Origin: an uncultured Monoglobus sp.
Lineage (GTDB): Bacteria; Bacillota; Clostridia; Monoglobales; Monoglobaceae
Assembly: GCA_947585115.1 (NCBI GenBank)
Contig: CANPWW010000007.1
Coordinates: 1 to 52,813, forward strand
Direction of reading: 5' to 3'
DNA length: 52,813 nucleotides
Shown here in pieces: positions 16,840-25,326 of the stretch. The notes under the pieces were generated by a model that was given only the letters and a program-made list of their open reading frames with translations, ran no database searches and had not been told where the DNA came from. Positions within the stretch are counted from its first letter, which is position 1, and each line of letters opens with the position of its first letter. Made by a program: the position numbers and the translations under genes.

Positions 16840-16868
16840 TTGACAAACAAATAAAAAGACGTTATAAT
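16840..16868 (+). promoter_or_regulatory. Promoter of tRNA-Pro(TGG)
   Basis: TTGACA, 17-base spacer, TATAAT, 13 bases before the mature tRNA. Confidence 0.9.
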
Positions 16869-16881
16869 AATTAGGCAGTTT

Positions 16882-16958
16882 CGGGGTTTGGCGCAGTTTG
16901 GTAGCGCACTTGGTTTGGGACCAAGGGGCCGCAGGTTCAAATCCTGTAACCCCGACCA
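16882..16958 (+). tRNA. tRNA-Pro (anticodon TGG)
   Basis: Acceptor CGGGGTT pairs with AACCCCG, anticodon stem CTTGG/CCAAG with loop TTTGGGA, T arm GCAGG-TTCAAAT-CCTGT, encoded CCA. Confidence 0.95.
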
Positions 16959-17032
16959 GCGGAAAAATGACCGCTCGTTTACAAAAGTCATGCAAAGCAT
17001 GACTTTCTTTTTTTAACGGTCATTTTTCCGCT
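16958..17032 (+). terminator. tRNA-Pro terminator nested inside a larger palindrome
   Basis: An inner hairpin AAAGTCATGC...GCATGACTTT (16984-17006) followed by a T run is the intrinsic terminator. It is enclosed by a perfect 16-base outer inverted repeat, AGCGGAAAAATGACCG at 16958-16973 and its complement at 17017-17032. The outer right arm lies beyond the T tract. Confidence 0.85.
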
Positions 17033-17033
17033 T

Positions 17034-17282
17034 ATCCCACGAAACGCGCTCCGCTGGCGTTCCGTGGGAGCCCTGTTTTGACCGCCTTTCCCTAATCAGC
17101 AAGCTTGCTTGCGGGTTCAAAGCGACCTTTGAAAATCGCTTGCGATTTTCACCAAGAGCTTCCTTGATGCTGCCAACGTAGGGACTAGGAAATAGGCTCG
17201 CCCCTTGGGGAGAGCTGTCTGCGGTTTGTCCGCAGACTGAGAGGGGTTCCTAGTCCCTAGTTCCTAATCTCTAGTCCCTATG
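17034..17282. repeat. Cluster of dispersed palindromic repeats
   Basis: From left: a CCCACGAAACGCG...CGTTCCGTGGGAGCCC hairpin unit (17037-17073), a unit with CAGCAAGCTTGCTTGCGGG and AAAATCGCTTGCGATTTT (17097-17172), an R2 unit TAGGGACTAGG, a CGCCCCTTGGGGAGAG...CAGACTGAGAGGGG unit, and a closing R2 CCTAGTCCCTAG...AGTCCCTATG. The last runs straight into the -35 of the next promoter. Confidence 0.8.
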
Positions 17283-17311
17283 TTGACAAAACGTGATATA
17301 GCGGATAAAAT
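17283..17311 (+). promoter_or_regulatory. Promoter of the ydcF-like gene, -35 abutting repeat R2
   Basis: TTGACA, 17-base spacer, TAAAAT. The TTGACA directly follows AGTCCCTATG, the end of an R2 repeat, as also seen at 20820. Confidence 0.7.
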
Positions 17312-17380
17312 ATTAATTAACTTTGAAACCGGCCATTAGGGTGTGAACCGAAATAAGTCGACGTTTGAAAAGGAGACAAA

Positions 17381-17983
17381 ATGCGCAGAAAACGTGGAAA
17401 GATATACGCAGCCGCGGTAATACTGATAATTTTAGTAGTAATTTACATTATTACAAACGCGGTAAGTATTTGGATATTCAGAAATACGGACGAAAAAACC
17501 AAATCGGATGTTGCGATTATTCTTGGCGCTTCAACATATAACGGCGAGGTTTCGCCCGTGTATAAAGAGCGAATTAATCATGGAATTGAGTTGTACAACG
17601 AGAATTATGTTGATAAATTAATAGTCACCGGCGGTATTGGCGAAGGCAACGATGTGTCCGACGCGGAGTCCGCCAAAAACTACGCCGTGATGTGCGGAAT
17701 ACCCGAAATTGATATTTTTATTGAAGATAAATCTGCCATTACACAAGAAAATTTGGAAAATTCTAAAGCTATCATGGACGAAAACAATTTAAAAACAGCC
17801 ATTATCGTGAGCGATCCGCTGCATATGCGCCGCGCAATGTTGCTGGCGAAGGACGCCGGAATAACAGCATACAGCTCGCCGACAAAAACCACAAAATACG
17901 TCAGCTTAAAAACAAAAGTTCCATTTTTGGCGAGAGAAGTATTTTTTTACATAGGATATAAATGGTGGAGAATATTTAATTAA
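17381..17983 (+). CDS. YdcF/SanA-family (DUF218) membrane-anchored protein
   Basis: A 200-residue protein with an N-terminal basic segment and a transmembrane helix (about residues 9-28) followed by a DUF218 domain. Typical elements are DVAIILGAS near residue 45, DKLIVTGGIGEGN near 87 and AIIVSDPLHMRRAMLLAK near 147. The family includes E. coli SanA, linked to vancomycin sensitivity and envelope integrity, and YdcF, which binds S-adenosylmethionine; the biochemical role is unsettled. AAGGAG precedes the ATG. It is a single-gene unit. Confidence 0.85.
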   Translation: MRRKRGKIYAAAVILIILVVIYIITNAVSIWIFRNTDEKTKSDVAIILGASTYNGEVSPVYKERINHGIELYNENYVDKLIVTGGIGEGNDVSDAESAKNYAVMCGIPEIDIFIEDKSAITQENLENSKAIMDENNLKTAIIVSDPLHMRRAMLLAKDAGITAYSSPTKTTKYVSLKTKVPFLAREVFFYIGYKWWRIFN

Positions 17984-18016
17984 AAAACATACCGAATGTT
18001 TCAAGTTTCGATAAAG

Positions 18017-19630
18017 TTATAACGCGCTCAGCTCTTCCATCATAGCCTTGCGGCGTCGGTATTTCTCTCTCCATTCAGCCGCTATCTTTTGGACGCGCTC
18101 TTCTCCCCGGGGCAGTTCGCGCATTTCGCGCAAAACCGAAACGATTCTTTTATAAGTTTCTCGACCCGATGTGAATCCGGCCTCTTTTTGGACCACAGCC
18201 GTGTATTTGTCAAGTATTTCCTTAGGAAACAGCGGAAGCAGCGCGTCTTTGTATTTGCGTATCATTTCGAGCCCGTTATCGGAGACCGCGCATTTAAGCA
18301 AACGGTCATAAAGACCTTCTGTATAGAATACCTCCGCTTTTTGATAATTTGATTTTACGGCTTCAAACACGCGCTCGCGCTTTTGTTCCCATTCGCTCTC
18401 GGTGTATTGCGCCTTAAGTTCCATATAATCCGATAATGCAAACGATTTAAGAACAATCCTCCAAAGCGTGCTCATATAATTATCATAATCATTGGTTATT
18501 TTATAAAGTTCTTTTAATTTATCGAGGTATTCGCGGATCAGACCGGGAAAATCTTTATCGGTTTTAAGACTTTCATTCAGTATATTGATCGCGTTCTCAT
18601 ATTTTTCTTCCTCGATATATTTGTCGGTCAAAAATCTTCTGATATTCGTATGAGCCCAATATTTACGGCAAAACTTTTCGATTTCGTCATCGCCGCATGT
18701 CTCTTGCATAAGCTCAAGCCGCGCAGTCAGATATTGCGGCACGGCGTATTCACGGTGATACGAATCGGATTTTTCATAAATATCTATCATTTCATCAATA
18801 TAGGCAAATTTGTCGTCCAGAAATTTTTTATCATTAAAATGAGTCATGACAAATTCGTCATAACAACTTCTCGCGAGATCATAAGGTGTTTTTCGCGCCG
18901 CCTTAAGTATTTCTTCAAAAACTTTTTCTTTCGTCCGCGCGCCGCATTCTTTGATTATGTCCAGCAATAATTCCTCACAGCCGCCAAGCAGCAAGCCTAT
19001 ACAGCCGTCGGAATCGTCAATATCAAGCCCGCACAGAAATTCGGTCATGAACAGAGAAAGCTCCAAAGCCTCGTCATAGCGTTTGTTTTCTATGAGATAT
19101 TCCGCCGTGTCGCTGAATTCATGACTGATCTCCTCATCGAAAAAATAAGCGTCACGATATGAAATGTAACCGTAATTGTCCGAATGTTCTTCGGCTATTT
19201 CGTTCGCCCGCATTTTGTAATAATTCAAATCAAAATCATCGGGCTCCGATAACGCGCGTTTAAACTGCGCGCACAGGTTTTTATCATTCCGAAGCGCGTT
19301 TATTAAAAACCGACGGACAAAAGCATCGTCCGCGGCGTTTACGGATTTTTCAATATCGAAAGCGGCCTCACGGGAATCATTTTCTTCATAGGCGTACAAA
19401 ACCGCGGCCATATGCTTGCAGTTATTGCCGCCGTCCGCGTATGGACAGGAGCAATACATATCATCAATTTTATTGTTTTTTAAGCATATCTCAACTTCAT
19501 AATCCTCGGTTCCCGAGACCGTGGCACGAACAACGTCACCGTCCGCTTCAAACTCGGCCACGGCGCCGTTTTTATAATAGTCATACCCGCGCATTAAAAT
19601 ATGGTCTTTAAACAAGTGCTCCCATTTCAT
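18017..19630 (-). CDS. SWIM zinc-finger protein
   Basis: A 537-residue protein. The SWIM motif CSCPYADGGNNCKHMAAVLY (about residues 58-77, CxCx(n)CxH) is near the N-terminus. The rest is almost entirely helical with acidic, Tyr- and Leu-rich repeats of TPR-like character (for example EKYENAINILNESLKTDKDF). SWIM domains bind zinc and are thought to bind DNA or proteins. Bacterial relatives are often found next to SNF2-type helicases, but none is near here. I cannot assign a function. Confidence 0.85.
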   Translation of the reverse strand: MKWEHLFKDHILMRGYDYYKNGAVAEFEADGDVVRATVSGTEDYEVEICLKNNKIDDMYCSCPYADGGNNCKHMAAVLYAYEENDSREAAFDIEKSVNAADDAFVRRFLINALRNDKNLCAQFKRALSEPDDFDLNYYKMRANEIAEEHSDNYGYISYRDAYFFDEEISHEFSDTAEYLIENKRYDEALELSLFMTEFLCGLDIDDSDGCIGLLLGGCEELLLDIIKECGARTKEKVFEEILKAARKTPYDLARSCYDEFVMTHFNDKKFLDDKFAYIDEMIDIYEKSDSYHREYAVPQYLTARLELMQETCGDDEIEKFCRKYWAHTNIRRFLTDKYIEEEKYENAINILNESLKTDKDFPGLIREYLDKLKELYKITNDYDNYMSTLWRIVLKSFALSDYMELKAQYTESEWEQKRERVFEAVKSNYQKAEVFYTEGLYDRLLKCAVSDNGLEMIRKYKDALLPLFPKEILDKYTAVVQKEAGFTSGRETYKRIVSVLREMRELPRGEERVQKIAAEWREKYRRRKAMMEELSAL

Positions 19631-19824
19631 AAAATATTACCTCATAAATTGCTGAATCAATAATTAGTTTGATTTTACCATATAAAATTTATTTGGTCAA
19701 GCAGTTGAAAAAACTACATGAACTTTTTAGAAAATCGATGTTCTATCAACGGATTTTATTATTGAATGTAAAAAAGCGTTGTGAAATAATAATATCAACA
19801 TACATAATTCGGAGGTAAAGTTTT

Positions 19825-20274
19825 TTGAAGATATGTCAAGCAAACTTTGATGATTTGCATGAAATATTACAACTCCAATATCTTTCCTATCAAAGCGAAG
19901 CAGCGCTCTTTGGGAAAAGGGATATTCCGCCGCTAAAGCAAACGCCGGATGAGTTAGCAGACGAATATAATAACGGCGTCATACTCAAAATGGTTAATGA
20001 TGATAATGCTATCATTGGTTCAGTTCGTGCCAAAGAATTTGAGGGAACAGTATATATCGGAAAATTAATGGTTCACCCTAACTACAGACACAATGGGTAT
20101 GGCACAAGATTAATTAAAGAAATAGAAAAATACTTCCCCAATAAGCGATATGAGCTCTTTACAAGCACAAGAAGCAAAGATAACATTCGTTTATATAAAA
20201 GTTTGGGATATAAAATCTTCGACAGCAAAGTGATCAATAATGAGCTTCAATTTGTATATATGGAAAAAGTTTAA
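19825..20274 (+). CDS. GNAT-family N-acetyltransferase
   Basis: A 149-residue protein that starts at TTG with GGAGGT eight bases upstream. The acetyl-CoA-binding motif A is visible as IGKLMVHPNYRHNGYGTRLI (about residues 73-92), followed by the beta-5 element YELFTSTRSKDNIRLYKSLGYK. The substrate cannot be told. It is lower in GC than neighbouring genes and is followed by the hicB relic. Confidence 0.85.
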   Translation: MKICQANFDDLHEILQLQYLSYQSEAALFGKRDIPPLKQTPDELADEYNNGVILKMVNDDNAIIGSVRAKEFEGTVYIGKLMVHPNYRHNGYGTRLIKEIEKYFPNKRYELFTSTRSKDNIRLYKSLGYKIFDSKVINNELQFVYMEKV

Positions 20275-20333
20275 ACCGCGAAACATATTAAAGGCATATC
20301 AGGCGCAGAATTTGATTAATGATTTAAAGGAGC

Positions 20334-20582
20334 GTGATCTCATATGAGGGAGACACGGTGGAAAGCCTGATCCGAGATTTTCATGACGCTGTTGACGAAT
20401 ACTTGGTGTTTTGTGCCGAAAACAGGAAAGAGCCTCAGCAGCAATACAAAGGCAGCTTTAACGTGAGGATAAGCCCGGAGCTTTGCAGGCAAGCGAGCCT
20501 TATGGCGCAATCGCGCCACATATCGCTAAACAGCTTTATCGAGCAGTCGGTGAAAAACTATGTCGCGCATGGCGCGGAATAG
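20334..20582 (+). pseudogene. HicB-family antitoxin remnant, N-terminus missing
   Basis: The 82-residue frame SYEGDTVESLIRDFHDAVDEY...YKGSFNVRISPELCRQASL matches the central and C-terminal parts of HicB antitoxins, including the ribbon-helix-helix DNA-binding end. The preceding HicB residues are absent: the frame is closed by TAA at 20325 and the only available start is a GTG with AAGGAG one base away. Another frame just upstream can be read as LINDLK, recalling the lost part. No HicA toxin is nearby. It is probably a decaying toxin-antitoxin remnant, though a short HicB fragment could still be translated. Confidence 0.65.
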
Positions 20583-20593
20583 TATTTAACAAA

Positions 20594-20621
20594 AACTCCG
20601 GCAGCCAAAGCCGCCGGAGTT
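20594..20621. terminator. Bidirectional terminator between hicB relic and tRNA-Glu
   Basis: AACTCCGGC and GCCGGAGTT form a 9-base stem. On the minus strand it is followed by TTTTTGTT, so it serves the tRNA-Glu transcript at least. Confidence 0.75.
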
Positions 20622-20637
20622 CGCCCATATTAAGGAT

Positions 20638-20712
20638 TGGTGATCCGTAGGGGAATTGAACCCCTGTTACCGCCGTGAAAGGGCGGTGTCTTAACCTCTT
20701 GACCAACGGACC
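20638..20712 (-). tRNA. tRNA-Glu (anticodon TTC)
   Basis: Acceptor GGTCCGT pairs with ACGGATC, anticodon stem CCGCC/GGCGG with loop CTTTCAC, T arm AGGGG-TTCAATT-CCCCT, encoded CCA. Confidence 0.95.
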
Positions 20713-20730
20713 GAATCAATAACGGTCTGT

Positions 20731-20759
20731 ATTATAACACAATTAATATTTTCTGTCAA
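20731..20759 (-). promoter_or_regulatory. Promoter of tRNA-Glu
   Basis: Minus strand TTGACA, 17-base spacer, TATAAT, 18 bases before the tRNA. Confidence 0.9.
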
Positions 20760-20819
20760 GCTTTTTTTGAGATTTCTTGTTTTTGCCTAGATCCTAGTCC
20801 CTATTTTCTAGTCCCTACG

Positions 20820-20848
20820 TTGACTTTTCTTTCTTTTTGTGTTATAAT
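20820..20848 (+). promoter_or_regulatory. Promoter of the RNA methyltransferase gene, -35 abutting repeat R2
   Basis: TTGACT, 17-base spacer, TATAAT. The -35 immediately follows CTAGTCCCTACG, the end of an R2 repeat unit (20788-20819). Confidence 0.75.
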
Positions 20849-20924
20849 TATTCTGTGTTATTATGCGGCGGAGCAGATCCGCCCGGTATAGATTTTGACA
20901 AGATTTCAATGCCCGGAGGTTTAT

Positions 20925-21812
20925 ATGTTTTTATCCCGTGACTGGAAAGAATACGAGCTGATCGACGCGTCGCGCGGAGAGAAGCTGGAGCGCTGGGGCG
21001 GCGTTATACTCAGGCGTCCCGACCCTCAGATCGTGTGGTCCGTGCCCGATAAGGATAAGTCCGAATTATGGCGCAGGGCGGACGCGAGATACATCCGCAG
21101 CTCAAAAGGCGGCGGAAGCTGGAAAACATTCAAAAAATTTCCCGAATACTGGACTATCGGTTACAAAAATCTCAGGTTCAAGATCACGCCTATGGGCTTT
21201 AAGCACACCGGACTTTTTCCGGAGCAGGCGTCGAACTGGGACTGGTTCTCGGACATAATCCGAAAAAGCGGCAGGAGCCGAAACGATATACATGTTTTAA
21301 ACCTATTCGCCTACACGGGAGGCGCGTCTTTGGCGGCTCTTGAGGCCGGAGCCTCGGTCTGCCACGTGGACGCGGCGAAGGGAATGGTGACCCGCGCCAA
21401 GGAGAACGCGGCGCTGTCGGGGCTTTCCGAGCTTCCGATACGCTATATCGTGGACGATGTGAAAAAATTTGCGGAGCGCGAGCTGCGGCGCGGACACAAG
21501 TATGACGGGATTATAATGGATCCGCCATCCTACGGCAGAGGTCCCGGAGGCGAGGTCTGGAAAATCGAGGACGAATTGTTCTCCCTGATTGAGCTCTGCG
21601 CGGAGCTTATGAGCGACGATCCGCTGTTCTTTCTGGTGAACACCTACACAACGGGCCTCTCGGGCAGCGTGATGGACAACATATACAAACTGACTTTGCG
21701 AAAAAAATTCGGCGGCGTATCTAAAATCGACGAGATAGGGCTGCCGATAACAAACGGAAAGCTGACCCTGCCCTGCGGCTGCGCCGCGAGATGGCAACAA
21801 CATAGGAACTAG
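20925..21812 (+). CDS. Class I SAM-dependent methyltransferase, RlmI/RlmK-like
   Basis: A 295-residue protein. Motif I is LNLFAYTGGASLAALEAGAS (about residue 125), followed by VDAAKGMVTRAKENA and the catalytic-site motif IMDPPSYGRG (about 203). This layout is that of the RlmI/RlmK branch of rRNA cytosine-5 or guanine-N7 methyltransferases, but the PUA domain of RlmI is missing. It probably modifies rRNA; the site is unknown. ATG at 20925 is preceded by GGAGGT. Single-gene unit with a promoter next to a repeat. Confidence 0.82.
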   Translation: MFLSRDWKEYELIDASRGEKLERWGGVILRRPDPQIVWSVPDKDKSELWRRADARYIRSSKGGGSWKTFKKFPEYWTIGYKNLRFKITPMGFKHTGLFPEQASNWDWFSDIIRKSGRSRNDIHVLNLFAYTGGASLAALEAGASVCHVDAAKGMVTRAKENAALSGLSELPIRYIVDDVKKFAERELRRGHKYDGIIMDPPSYGRGPGGEVWKIEDELFSLIELCAELMSDDPLFFLVNTYTTGLSGSVMDNIYKLTLRKKFGGVSKIDEIGLPITNGKLTLPCGCAARWQQHRN

Positions 21813-21985
21813 AAAATAGGGACTAGGATCCAGGGCTCCTGCAAAAGCTTGCTTTTGTGAAAAAAGCAGATACAGGGATCGGCAACGCTCAATATATCTA
21901 TTCACTATTCGCTAATAACTAATCGCTACGTTTGGGGGCGGATATTACTCGCCCGCCCGACTAAACACATATACGGCACGGAATT
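21813..21985. repeat. R2 and related repeats before the ECF operon
   Basis: AACTAGAAAATAGGGACTAGG, then a GGGCTCCTGCAAAAGCTTGCTTTTG hairpin, TTCACTATTCGC... AT-rich stretch, and GGGCGGATATTACTCGCCCGCCC. No gene and no clear promoter is visible. Confidence 0.6.
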
Positions 21986-21998
21986 TCAAAAATAAAAA

Positions 21999-22865
21999 AT
22001 GGATAATATTGTAGAAATTAAAGATTTGGTATTTGAATATAAGGACGAGGAGACGGGGGAGAGCCTGCGGGTTCTTGACGGCGTGAGCCTTCATATCGAG
22101 CGCGGCGAGTTTCTGGCTGTGCTGGGCCGCAACGGCTCGGGCAAATCCACCCTCGCCAAACACATGAACGCGATACTGACTCCCGCGAGCGGCACCGTTT
22201 TGGTGGACGGGATCGACACCTCGGACGAGAGCCGTCTGTTTGACGTGCGGCGCAGGGTCGGCATGGTCTTTCAGAATCCCGACAACCAGATGGTCGCCAC
22301 CATCGTTGAGGAGGACGTGGCGTTCGCGCCCGAAAACCTGGGCGTGCCGCGGGAGGAGATACGCAGGCGGGTCGACGAGACTCTCGATATCGTGGGCATG
22401 AGCGCTTTTAAGCAGCACGCGCCTCACATGCTGAGCGGCGGCCAGAAACAGCGCGTCGCGATCGCGGGCGCTCTGGCCATGCGCCCCGAGCTTTTGGTTA
22501 TGGACGAACCGACCGCGATGCTTGACCCGGGCGGCCGCGCCGAGGTCATCGAGACGGTTAAAAAACTGAACCGCGAGGGCGGCATGACCGTGGCACTCAT
22601 CACCCACTATATGGACGAGGCTGTTCGGGCAGACCGCGTGATTGTTATCGACAACGGAAGGATAGCGCTGGAGGGCAAGCCGCGGGAGGTTTTCTCTCAG
22701 GTTGAAAAGCTGATCTCGCTGGGGCTTGACGTGCCGCAGTCGACATATCTGATACACATGCTGAGCGAAAAGATCCCCGGTCTTGACAAAACGGTGCTCA
22801 ACGACGAGGAGTGCGCTGCCGAGCTGCTGCGCGCGATGGGAATAAAAAAGGAGGCGCGGCCGTGA
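21999..22865 (+). CDS. ecfA1: ECF transporter ATPase, EcfA1
   Basis: A 288-residue ABC ATPase of the energy-coupling factor module. Walker A is LGRNGSGKSTLAKH (about residue 42), Q-loop VFQNPDNQMVATIVEEDVAF, signature LSGGQKQRVAIAGALA (about 145), Walker B LLVMDEPTAMLDP. It forms a heterodimer with EcfA2 and drives vitamin or metal uptake through EcfT and interchangeable S components. ATG at 21999 lacks a strong ribosome binding site. It is translationally coupled to ecfA2 by a GTGA overlap. No S component is in the operon, so this is a shared group II module. Confidence 0.93.
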   Translation: MDNIVEIKDLVFEYKDEETGESLRVLDGVSLHIERGEFLAVLGRNGSGKSTLAKHMNAILTPASGTVLVDGIDTSDESRLFDVRRRVGMVFQNPDNQMVATIVEEDVAFAPENLGVPREEIRRRVDETLDIVGMSAFKQHAPHMLSGGQKQRVAIAGALAMRPELLVMDEPTAMLDPGGRAEVIETVKKLNREGGMTVALITHYMDEAVRADRVIVIDNGRIALEGKPREVFSQVEKLISLGLDVPQSTYLIHMLSEKIPGLDKTVLNDEECAAELLRAMGIKKEARP

Positions 22866-23722
22866 TAAAGCTTGAAAACGTCAGCTACACATATATGAGC
22901 GGCGGACCCTTTGAAAAAAAAGCTCTGGACGGCGTCAGCCTCCAAATCGACCCCGGCGAGTTTGTGGGCATAATCGGCCACACAGGCTCGGGAAAATCAA
23001 CGATGATACAGCTGCTGAACGGACTTTTAAAGCCCGACGGCGGCAAGGTAATAATAGACGGCGAGGATCTGTCCGACAAAAAGACCGATCTCCGCAAAAT
23101 CAGATTCAAAGTCGGGCTCTGCATGCAGTATCCCGAATATCAGTTGTTTGAGGAGACGGTGCTCAAGGACATATGCTTCGGGCCGCTCAACATGGGTCTT
23201 TCCAAAAAAGAAGCCGAGGAGCGCGCGAGATTTGCGGCAAACATGACGGGGCTGCCCGAAAGCCTGCTTGACAAATCGCCCTTTGACTTATCGGGCGGAC
23301 AGAAGCGCCGGGCCGCGATCGCCGGAATACTGGCGATGGAGCCGAAGGTTCTGATACTCGACGAGCCCACGGCAGGGCTGGATCCGGCGGGCAGAGACGA
23401 GATACTTTTCAAGATACGCGACATGCACAAGCGCATGGACCTGACGGTGCTGCTGGTGTCGCACAGCATGGAGGACGTGGCAAAGCTGGCCGACAGGATA
23501 TTCGTGTTGAACTCCGGAAAAGTCGAGATGAGCGGAAGTCCGTCCGAGGTGTTCGCCAAAAGCTCGCGCCTGCGCGAGATCGGGCTGAACGTGCCGCAGA
23601 TAACAAGAGTTGCCGACAGGCTGCGCGAGGCGGGAGCCGACATACCTCCGGGAATATACACGACCGGCGACGCCTACAGGATCCTTCTTCCTCTTTTAAA
23701 CAAACAGATCAAAAACAATTAA
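22862..23722 (+). CDS. ecfA2: ECF transporter ATPase, EcfA2
   Basis: A 286-residue ABC ATPase starting at GTG with AAGGAGG upstream, overlapping the ecfA1 stop by four bases. Walker A is IGHTGSGKSTMIQLLNG (about residue 37), the Q-loop segment MQYPEYQLFEETV is characteristic of EcfA2, signature LSGGQKRRAAIAGILA, Walker B VLILDEPTAGLDP. It pairs with EcfA1. Only 15 bases separate it from ecfT. Confidence 0.93.
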   Translation: MIKLENVSYTYMSGGPFEKKALDGVSLQIDPGEFVGIIGHTGSGKSTMIQLLNGLLKPDGGKVIIDGEDLSDKKTDLRKIRFKVGLCMQYPEYQLFEETVLKDICFGPLNMGLSKKEAEERARFAANMTGLPESLLDKSPFDLSGGQKRRAAIAGILAMEPKVLILDEPTAGLDPAGRDEILFKIRDMHKRMDLTVLLVSHSMEDVAKLADRIFVLNSGKVEMSGSPSEVFAKSSRLREIGLNVPQITRVADRLREAGADIPPGIYTTGDAYRILLPLLNKQIKNN

Positions 23723-23737
23723 CCGAAAGGCGGCTTT

Positions 23738-24547
23738 ATGCTTAAAGACATAACTTTGGGTCAATACTTTCCGGGGAACTCTTTTATTCACCGGCTCGAC
23801 CCCCGAACAAAAATACTGATAATAATCGCGTACGTGGTGATGGTGTTTCTGGTGCAAAACTTTATCGGATACGCCGCGCTGGCTCTGTTTCTCGCAGTCT
23901 GCACTGCGGTCTCGAAAATCTCGCCGAAATATCTGATACGCGGCCTGAAGCCTATCCTGGTTTTTATCGTGTTCACCGGAATATTCAATCTGTTCCTGAC
24001 AAGCGGCGAGGTTATCTGGAGCATGGGATTTCTGAAGATCACCCGCGAGGGCGTACGGTTCGCGGCGTTTATGGTGCTGAGACTGATATTTCTGATACTC
24101 GGGACCTCGCTGCTTACGCTGACAACGTCGCCCATTGCGCTGACCGACGGCATGGAACGGCTGCTTTCGCCCTTTAAAAAAATACACCTGCCGGCCCACG
24201 AGATCGCGATGATGATGACGATAGCGCTCCGCTTTATACCGACGCTGCTGGACGAGACCGACAAGATCATGAAGGCCCAGTCCGCCAGAGGCGCGTCGAT
24301 CGACAGCGGAAACATATTCGCCCGCGCGAAGGCCATGGTGCCGATACTGGTGCCGCTGTTTATCAGCGCTTTCCGCAGGGCCGACGAGCTGGCGACCGCC
24401 ATGGAGTGCCGCTGCTACAGAGGCGGCGAGGGCAGGACGCGCCTTTATGAACTCAAATTCGGCAAAGTTGACTTTTTGGGCTGGGTATACGCGGCCGCAC
24501 TTTTGGCTGTGATAATTTTGCTAAATATAACGTTTGGAAGTTTTTGA
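23738..24547 (+). CDS. ecfT: ECF transporter transmembrane subunit EcfT
   Basis: A 269-residue membrane protein with five to six transmembrane segments. The coupling-helix motifs with the A-R-G/A signature are visible as KAQSARGASIDS (about residue 182) and AMECRCYRGGEGRTR (about 222), which contact the two ATPases. ATG follows GAAAGG. It completes the EcfA1-EcfA2-EcfT module, directly upstream of truA as in many Firmicutes. Confidence 0.93.
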   Translation: MLKDITLGQYFPGNSFIHRLDPRTKILIIIAYVVMVFLVQNFIGYAALALFLAVCTAVSKISPKYLIRGLKPILVFIVFTGIFNLFLTSGEVIWSMGFLKITREGVRFAAFMVLRLIFLILGTSLLTLTTSPIALTDGMERLLSPFKKIHLPAHEIAMMMTIALRFIPTLLDETDKIMKAQSARGASIDSGNIFARAKAMVPILVPLFISAFRRADELATAMECRCYRGGEGRTRLYELKFGKVDFLGWVYAAALLAVIILLNITFGSF

Positions 24548-24548
24548 T

Positions 24549-25292
24549 ATGAGAAACATAGCGATGCGCCTGCGGTTTGACGGCGGCGCTTATCACGGCT
24601 GGCAGTTTCAGCTGAACGCCGTCACCGTGCAGGAAACAATTGAAAACGCTCTGTCCGAGACCTGCGGAGAAAAGATCCGTGTGACCGGATGCAGCAGGAC
24701 CGACGCGGGGGTCCACGCCCTTGACTATGTTATGAACTTTAAGTCAAACACGAGGATCCCGGCGGAAAAGCTGCCCTATGCGCTGAACTACCGCCTGGGC
24801 GGAGACATATCGGCGCTTGAGGCGTGGGACGCGCAAAAAAATTTCAACGCCCGATTTTCGGCGAAGGGCAAGCGGTACATTTATCTGATACACAACGCGC
24901 CACACAGCGATCCGTTTTTGCGGCGGTACAGCTGGCATTATCCGTACGATTTGAATTTTGAAAACATGCGTGCGGCGACGAAGCATTTTATAGGTACCCA
25001 CGACTTCAGGGGATTTATGGCGTGCGGCGGACAGCAAAAAACAACTGTGCGCACGATCAGGGTCTGCGGCGCGGAAAAAGTGCCCGATCTTAAAGACGTT
25101 ATAAAGGTGACTGTCGAGGCCGACGCGTTTTTATACAACATGGTGAGAATAATAACCGGCACGCTGATATACGTCGGCTGCGGAAAAATTGACAAAGACG
25201 ATATTCCCGAGATAATTAAAAGCGGAGACAGAAAACGGGGCGGAGTGACCGCTCCGCCGCAGGGGCTGTTTCTCAAAAAAGTTTATCTTTAG
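24549..25292 (+). CDS. truA: tRNA pseudouridine synthase A
   Basis: A 247-residue enzyme that makes pseudouridine at positions 38-40 of the anticodon arm. Catalytic aspartate D52 lies in GCSRTDAGVHALD; FDGGAYHGWQ near the N-terminus and GGVTAPPQGLFL near the C-terminus are conserved family elements. The ATG at 24549, one base after the ecfT stop, is preferred over the TTG at 24534; GGAAG provides a weak ribosome binding site. Co-transcription with the ECF genes is likely. Confidence 0.94.
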   Translation: MRNIAMRLRFDGGAYHGWQFQLNAVTVQETIENALSETCGEKIRVTGCSRTDAGVHALDYVMNFKSNTRIPAEKLPYALNYRLGGDISALEAWDAQKNFNARFSAKGKRYIYLIHNAPHSDPFLRRYSWHYPYDLNFENMRAATKHFIGTHDFRGFMACGGQQKTTVRTIRVCGAEKVPDLKDVIKVTVEADAFLYNMVRIITGTLIYVGCGKIDKDDIPEIIKSGDRKRGGVTAPPQGLFLKKVYL

Positions 25293-25326
25293 GAAATCAA
25301 ACTTAATATAACGGGGATGAAACAAT

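Noticed and set aside
21945-22757. A 270-residue leftward frame opposite ecfA1
   Set aside because: Shadow of ecfA1, which has all ABC ATPase motifs; no ribosome binding site.
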